Program-made: the position numbers and the translations under genes
Shown here: in pieces, positions 57,598 to 64,000 of the stretch
How the letters are laid out: each line of letters begins with the position of its first letter
Numbering within the stretch: the stretch's first letter is position 1
Source: DATEVL01 sp035471625
GTDB taxonomy: Bacteria > Chloroflexota > Anaerolineae > Anaerolineales > E44-bin32
DNA length: 64,000 nucleotides
Assembly (NCBI GenBank): GCA_035471625.1
Contig: DATIPT010000069.1
Span: 18,470 to 82,469 of the forward strand
Direction of reading: 5' to 3'
The notes under the pieces: generated by a model
What the model was told of the DNA's origin: nothing
What the model saw: only the letters and a program-made list of their open reading frames with translations
Databases searched by the model: none

Positions 57598-58953
57598 ATG
57601 GAATCAGCCAAAGAGCCCCTCGAAACACCGGCGGAGGACAAGCCGGAAGCCGAGGGTGCCGAAGCCCATCCGATGGATGCCTTCCTCGAAGAGGAAGCGT
57701 TCGGGATGGAAACGCCCCGACGGGGCGAAATGCGAACCGGCACCATCGCCCGAATCAGCGGGAACGATATTCTGGTGGACATCGGCGCCAAGTCGGAAGG
57801 CGTGATCCCGGCGTCGGAGATCGAACAGATGTCGGAAGAGGAGCGCGCCGAGCTCGTCGTCGGCCGCGAGCTGCCCGTCTACGTCGTGCGGACCGGCGAC
57901 CGGGAAGTCGGGACCGTGCTCTCGGCGACCCGGGCGATGGAAGAGAGTGATTGGACCAAGGCCGAGGAGATGATGCAGGACCAGGAGGTCTTCGAAGGCC
58001 AGGTCAGCGGGTACAACAAGGGCGGCCTGATCGTCAAGGTCGGCAACCTGCGCGGCTTCATCCCGGCTTCTCAGGTCAGCCTGTCTCGCCGCCGGCGAGC
58101 CGATGGCGAGACGCCGGACAAGCGCTGGGGCAAGATGGTCGGCGAACCCATCATCGCCCGGGTGATCGAGGTCGACCGACGCCGCAACCGCCTGATCCTC
58201 TCCGAAAGGGCCGCCGCGCGGGAAGCCCGCAAGGCTCTCAAGGAACGCCTGATCGGCGATCTGCAGCCCGGCGAAGTGCGCACGGGCCGGGTGATCTCGC
58301 TGGCCGATTTCGGCGCCTTCGTCGATATCGGTGGCGCCGACGGCCTGGTGCACCTGTCTGAGATCTCCTGGAAGCGCCTTGGCCACCCCAGCGAAGCTCT
58401 CGAGGTCGGCCAGGAGGTCCAGGTCAAGGTGCTCTCGGTCGACACCGAGCGCCGCCGGATCAGCCTGTCGATGCGGGAACTCGAGCCGGATCCGTGGGAG
58501 ACGATCGTCGCCAATCTGAGCGAGGGTCAACTGATCGAAGGCCGGATCACGAAGATCACGAAGTTCGGCGCCTTCGCCAGCCTGACCGTCGCCGACGGCT
58601 ACGAAGTCGAAGGCCTCATTCACATCTCGGAATTGGCGGACCGCCGGATCGAGTCTCCCGACGAGGTTGTGCAAGAAGGGCAGACGGTCACCCTGCGGGT
58701 GATCAAGATCGATCGGGCGCGCAAGCGCATTGGGCTGAGCCTGAAGCGCGTCTCTTCGTCGGAGTACGCTGAGATGGACTGGCAGGCGGCGGTCGGGGGG
58801 CCGGCTGCGTCGACGCCGACGTCGCCCGAAGTCGAGGATTTCGACGCCGAGTTGGATGAGGAGCCCGCCCCGGCGGAGGCCGACGACGAGGAGCTCGACG
58901 ACGACCTGGATGAGGATGACGACGACTTCGAGGACGACGACGACAGGGACTGA
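57598..58953 (+). CDS. rpsA: 30S ribosomal protein S1 (four S1 domains)
   Basis: This 451-residue protein has four S1 RNA-binding domains: about 40-105 (TGTIARISGNDILVDIGAKS), 125-200 (FEGQVSGYNKGGLIVKV), 220-290 (TGRVISLADFGAFVDIGGAD) and 305-380 (EGRITKITKFGAFASLTVAD). The tail is very acidic (DDDLDEDDDDFEDDDD). S1 helps mRNA bind to the small subunit. The E. coli protein has six domains; four is common in other phyla. If leaderless mRNAs are abundant here, dependence on S1 for those messages should be low (inference). A strong terminator follows. Confidence 0.93.
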   Translation: MESAKEPLETPAEDKPEAEGAEAHPMDAFLEEEAFGMETPRRGEMRTGTIARISGNDILVDIGAKSEGVIPASEIEQMSEEERAELVVGRELPVYVVRTGDREVGTVLSATRAMEESDWTKAEEMMQDQEVFEGQVSGYNKGGLIVKVGNLRGFIPASQVSLSRRRRADGETPDKRWGKMVGEPIIARVIEVDRRRNRLILSERAAAREARKALKERLIGDLQPGEVRTGRVISLADFGAFVDIGGADGLVHLSEISWKRLGHPSEALEVGQEVQVKVLSVDTERRRISLSMRELEPDPWETIVANLSEGQLIEGRITKITKFGAFASLTVADGYEVEGLIHISELADRRIESPDEVVQEGQTVTLRVIKIDRARKRIGLSLKRVSSSEYAEMDWQAAVGGPAASTPTSPEVEDFDAELDEEPAPAEADDEELDDDLDEDDDDFEDDDDRD

Positions 58954-58975
58954 GTCTGGGAACCAGAAACCGACG

Positions 58976-59007
58976 CCGGGCGCCAAGAGGCGCCCGGTTT
59001 GGCTTTT
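58976..59007 (+). terminator. terminator after rpsA
   Basis: CCGGGCGCC (58976-58984) pairs perfectly with GGCGCCCGG (58989-58997) around AAGA and is followed by TTTGGCTTTT. Confidence 0.8.
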
Positions 59008-59100
59008 CGGAGGCCGAGCGCGCGATCCGAGCCCTCCGCGCCCGGTCTGGGATGTGGGTCGACTGGGACGGAAGGCCCTTTCCGTGGGCGAGTGTGTTTC

Positions 59101-59109
59101 TGGTAGAAT
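59101..59109 (+). promoter_or_regulatory. extended -10 box of clpC
   Basis: TGG-TAGAAT at 59101-59109 predicts a start at about 59116-59117. Confidence 0.55.
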
Positions 59110-59116
59110 CCGACCG

Positions 59117-59149
59117 ATGCGGGCGAGATTGGCCGCCCGCGCGGAGTGA
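59117..59149 (+). CDS. possible leaderless ten-codon upstream ORF of clpC
   Basis: The ATG at 59117 is at the predicted transcript start and opens MRARLAARAE, which stops four bases before the clpC GTG. The clpC ribosome binding site GGAG lies inside this ORF, so its translation could affect clpC. It may be chance. Confidence 0.35.
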   Translation: MRARLAARAE

Positions 59150-59153
59150 TCTC

Positions 59154-61646
<2,493 letters not shown>

Positions 61647-61681
61647 AGCCCGATTGAGTTCGACTATTCATCGCGCCGCCG

Positions 61682-61713
61682 ACGGCCCGGACTTTGCGCC
61701 GGGCCGTTCCTTT
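61682..61713 (+). terminator. terminator after clpC
   Basis: ACGGCCCGG (61682-61690) pairs perfectly with CCGGGCCGT (61699-61707) and is followed by TCCTTTC. Confidence 0.7.
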
Positions 61714-61726
61714 CACCGACGGCCGG

Positions 61727-61732
61727 TATAAT
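61727..61732 (+). promoter_or_regulatory. -10 box of the HD protein-radA operon
   Basis: TATAAT with a predicted start near 61739. The leader of about 90 bases contains a seven-codon ORF (61789-61812, MENLCGP). Confidence 0.5.
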
Positions 61733-61828
61733 CGCGTGCGGATCATCGCTTGCAGTGGTCCCCAGCAGACTGACCCCGGTGAGGGCCCGATGGAGAACCT
61801 GTGCGGCCCCTGAGACCCATGACATCCG

Positions 61829-62395
61829 ATGGATAGCCACTTCCCCCAGCCTCCGGCGAGGCTCCGATCACTCCTCGAAGCGGTTCATGGGCAGTACGCC
61901 CTTGCGTGGTGGGGGCTGCATGGAGTGACCCACTGGGCCCGAGTCTACGAGAGCGGCGTGCGCCTGGCGCCCGAGACCAACGCCGATCTTGACGTTGTGC
62001 TGCTGTTCACCCTTTTTCACGATGCACGCCGGCTGAACGAAGGCTGGGACCGCGGGCATGGAAAGCGCGGGGCGGAATTCGCCGCCAGCCTGCGGGGCGA
62101 TTTGCTCCAACTCTCCCCAGACCGCTTCGACATGCTCTACTACGCCTGCGCCATGCATACCGAAGGCCTGACTGACGCAGACCCCACGGTCCAGACCTGC
62201 TGGGACGCCGACCGACTCGACCTGGCGCGGGCGGGGATCAAGCCAGTGGCGGCCCGCCTGTGCACCGAGGCCGCCCGGCTTCCGGAAACGATCGCCTGGG
62301 CAACCGAGCGAAGTGAGCAGCGCTTCGTGCCGGCTTTCGTGCACCGCGAATGGGCCATCCCCGGGGTCCAGTCTCCGGACGATGGGTGGGCTTGA
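61829..62395 (+). CDS. HD-domain phosphohydrolase-like protein
   Basis: This 188-residue protein has the metal-binding pattern of HD hydrolases: His35 in GVTHWARV, His64-Asp65 in FTLFHDARRL, a His in ACAMHTEG and an Asp in CWDADRLDL. Such proteins often cleave nucleotides or other phosphoesters. The substrate is unknown. The stop overlaps the radA start (TGATG), so the two are coupled and it may act in nucleotide handling during repair (inference). Confidence 0.8.
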   Translation: MDSHFPQPPARLRSLLEAVHGQYALAWWGLHGVTHWARVYESGVRLAPETNADLDVVLLFTLFHDARRLNEGWDRGHGKRGAEFAASLRGDLLQLSPDRFDMLYYACAMHTEGLTDADPTVQTCWDADRLDLARAGIKPVAARLCTEAARLPETIAWATERSEQRFVPAFVHREWAIPGVQSPDDGWA

Positions 62396-63753
62396 TGGCG
62401 CGCCAACGCGTCCGCTATGTCTGTCAGCAGTGCGGCCGGGCGGCGCCCAAACCGCTCGGGCGGTGCCCGCAGTGCGGATCATGGAACAGCATGGTGGCGG
62501 AGGCCGATTCGCCGCGGTCGGTGTCGGCCCGGCGCGCGGCACGGCCGGGCGCGGCCGCGGTCCGTCTGGAGGACATCGAAGGCGACAGTGAGGGGCGCGT
62601 GGCGCTTCCGATCGACGAGTTCGCCCGCGTTCTGGGCGGTGGGATCGTGCCTGGCTCGATCGTCCTGGTGGGGGGTGACCCGGGGATCGGCAAGTCGACG
62701 TTGATGCTGCAGGTGGCCCTCGCTCTGTCCAAGGACAAGCCAGTCTTGTACGTTTCGGGGGAGGAATCCGCCCGACAGATCAAGGGGCGGGCGCGTCGAC
62801 TCGCCGAGGTGCCCTCGGAAGGTCTGTACGTTCTGGCGGAAACCGATCTCGCCGTCGTCTTGGAGCAGATTCACGCCCTTTCCCCGCAACTCGTCGTGAT
62901 CGACTCCATCCAAACCATGAGCCATCCGGATCTCGATCCGGCAGCCGGCTCGATCAGCCAGGTCCGAGAGTGCGGGGCGCGTCTGCAGGAGCTCGCGAAG
63001 ACAAGCGGCATTCCGGTGTTCTTGATCGGACATGTCACCAAGGAAGGGGCCATTGCCGGGCCGAAGGTCCTGGAACACCTGGTCGATACCGTCCTGTACC
63101 TCGAAGGCGATGCACGGCACGCCTTTCGGCTCCTGCGCTCCGTCAAGAACCGTTTTGGGCCCACGACCGAGGTCGGAGTCTTCGAAATGGGTAGCGAGGG
63201 AATGGTCGAGGTCCCCAATCCTTCCGAGGCCTTCCTCGCTGAGCGGGCCCTGCAAGCGCCGGGATCGGTCGTCGGTGTCACGCTTGAAGGAACGCGGCCC
63301 CTCCTGGTCGAGTTCCAGGGCCTGACCAGTCCGACGGCCTTTGGAAATCCTCGGCGAACCGCGAACGGTGTCGATTTCAACCGCCTGCTTCTCGTGACCG
63401 CCGTTCTGACCCGGCGCCTGGGCCTCCGGTTGGGGGACCAGGATGTCTTCCTGAACGTCGTCGGAGGCCTTCGGGTCGAGGAACCGGCGGCCGACTTGGC
63501 CATCGCCGCCGCCCTGGCCTCGTCGGTGCGAGACCGCGCGGTGCCGGCGGATATGGCCGTCATCGGGGAAATCGGCCTCTCGGGAGAGCTCCGGGCCGTC
63601 CCGCAGCTTGGACTCCGCCTGCGGGAGGCCGCGAAGCTTGGATTCAGGCGAGTCGTCGTGCCGCGGACAGCGCGGGGAGACCCCTCCCCCGACGGATTGG
63701 AGCTGCTTGCCGTCCGATCGCTGCGCGACGCGCTCGATTCGCTGCTTTCCTGA
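62395..63753 (+). CDS. radA: DNA repair protein RadA
   Basis: This 452-residue protein has a four-Cys zinc finger (Cys10, Cys13, Cys24, Cys27), Walker A GGDPGIGKST and the RadA motif KNRFGPTTEVGVF. The C-terminal Lon-like domain reads GQDVFLNVVGG-like and PADMAVIGEIGLSGELRAVP. RadA drives branch migration in recombination and helps process stalled forks. The ATG at 62395 is fixed by the zinc finger and the overlap with the HD gene. Confidence 0.95.
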   Translation: MARQRVRYVCQQCGRAAPKPLGRCPQCGSWNSMVAEADSPRSVSARRAARPGAAAVRLEDIEGDSEGRVALPIDEFARVLGGGIVPGSIVLVGGDPGIGKSTLMLQVALALSKDKPVLYVSGEESARQIKGRARRLAEVPSEGLYVLAETDLAVVLEQIHALSPQLVVIDSIQTMSHPDLDPAAGSISQVRECGARLQELAKTSGIPVFLIGHVTKEGAIAGPKVLEHLVDTVLYLEGDARHAFRLLRSVKNRFGPTTEVGVFEMGSEGMVEVPNPSEAFLAERALQAPGSVVGVTLEGTRPLLVEFQGLTSPTAFGNPRRTANGVDFNRLLLVTAVLTRRLGLRLGDQDVFLNVVGGLRVEEPAADLAIAAALASSVRDRAVPADMAVIGEIGLSGELRAVPQLGLRLREAAKLGFRRVVVPRTARGDPSPDGLELLAVRSLRDALDSLLS

Positions 63754-64000
63754 GCCGCTGGATCGCCGAATCATTCTCCCTGGCGTGTTGTGCTCGCCTC
63801 GAATGGGCGAAAAAGATCATCCTCAAAGCGTGATTTCCCATTGAAGCGCTCGGGATCTCCTTTGAAGTGCCGTCCGGAGGGCATTACACGGCGTTAAGGA
63901 AGCACCGTAGATGCCTTCTGAGCGGGGTGGGGCGAGACCGTGCAGCCCCACATGCGCTGCGGTTGACGCTGTCGGTCTGCAGATATGGGGGAGGCTGCGC
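63754..64000. other. intergenic sequence at the window end, no gene seen
   Basis: No convincing ORF, RNA family or strong terminator was found in these 247 bases. A TTGACG at 63963-63968 could be a -35 for something beyond the window. Short pairings exist (for example GGCAT with ATGCC near 63878-63914) without a clear overall fold. Confidence 0.4.

Noticed and set aside
63880..64000. Resemblance to the start of 23S rRNA (TTAAGGAAGCACCGTAGATGCC)
   Set aside because: Universally conserved bases of the 23S 5' end differ and the following conserved blocks are absent, so this is taken as chance.

Overview
The window is GC-rich bacterial chromosome with close gene packing on both strands and no sign of plasmid, phage, insertion sequence, CRISPR, tRNA or rRNA. 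The gene set fits a monoderm-like Chloroflexota (Anaerolineae-type) bacterium. Supporting signs are many lipobox proteins, no outer-membrane genes, a four-domain S1 protein, a lipoprotein HtrA, C39-TPR proteins, multi-GAF kinases and a BMP/Nup nucleoside importer. That placement is inference from gene content only. Many start sites sit just behind TAnAAT-like -10 boxes, often with an upstream TG. Several genes appear to be made from leaderless mRNAs.

Layout. 1-1435: end of rsmG converging on recF. 1570-5840: bactofilin-like lipoprotein, DUF308 protein, coiled-coil membrane protein, dual-specificity phosphatase and lipid kinase. 5854-8991 (minus): operon of cNMP-binding/PH-like membrane protein, peptide deformylase, second DUF308 protein and a small four-TM protein. 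9077-17966: ftsK, a BMP-like lipoprotein, then the BMP lipoprotein, double ATPase and two permeases of a nucleoside importer. 18030-23522: M50 protease, murJ with a C39-TPR protein, ECF-type S component, LysM protein. 23588-28919: class V aminotransferase with a seven-TM protein, PAS-GAF-GGDEF cyclase, DUF7662-like/XRE protein, and DUF2652/SRPBCC protein. 29007-37454: aconitase, a five-GAF histidine kinase, rnhB, a glycosyltransferase and a NERD-like protein. 37531-47840: NfeD-type protease, FHA protein, anchored PIMT, spermidine-synthase-like membrane protein, mgsA, Hsp20, a small membrane protein, an eRF1-like protein, HtrA and CbpA. 48052-52728: two receiver-GAF signalling proteins and a YprB-like exonuclease. 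52735-57481 (minus): metal-chelatase I and D subunits followed by an SsuABC/TauABC-type importer. 57598-63753: ribosomal protein S1, clpC, an HD protein and radA.

The two strongest leads are separate. (1) At 56369-57481 the chelatase AAA+ gene ends in a run of nine A. A -1 shift there enters, without a stop, the frame of the ChlD-type VWA gene, so one mRNA may give both an I-like and a full D-like subunit. (2) At 27679-27827 a near-consensus promoter faces a stretch that folds on paper into four contiguous helices with no protein gene downstream on that strand. This is a candidate structured RNA, with one helix possibly doubling as the terminator of the convergent gene.

Together the genes are mainly housekeeping (replication and repair, translation, proteostasis, envelope) mixed with sensory kinases and nutrient importers.
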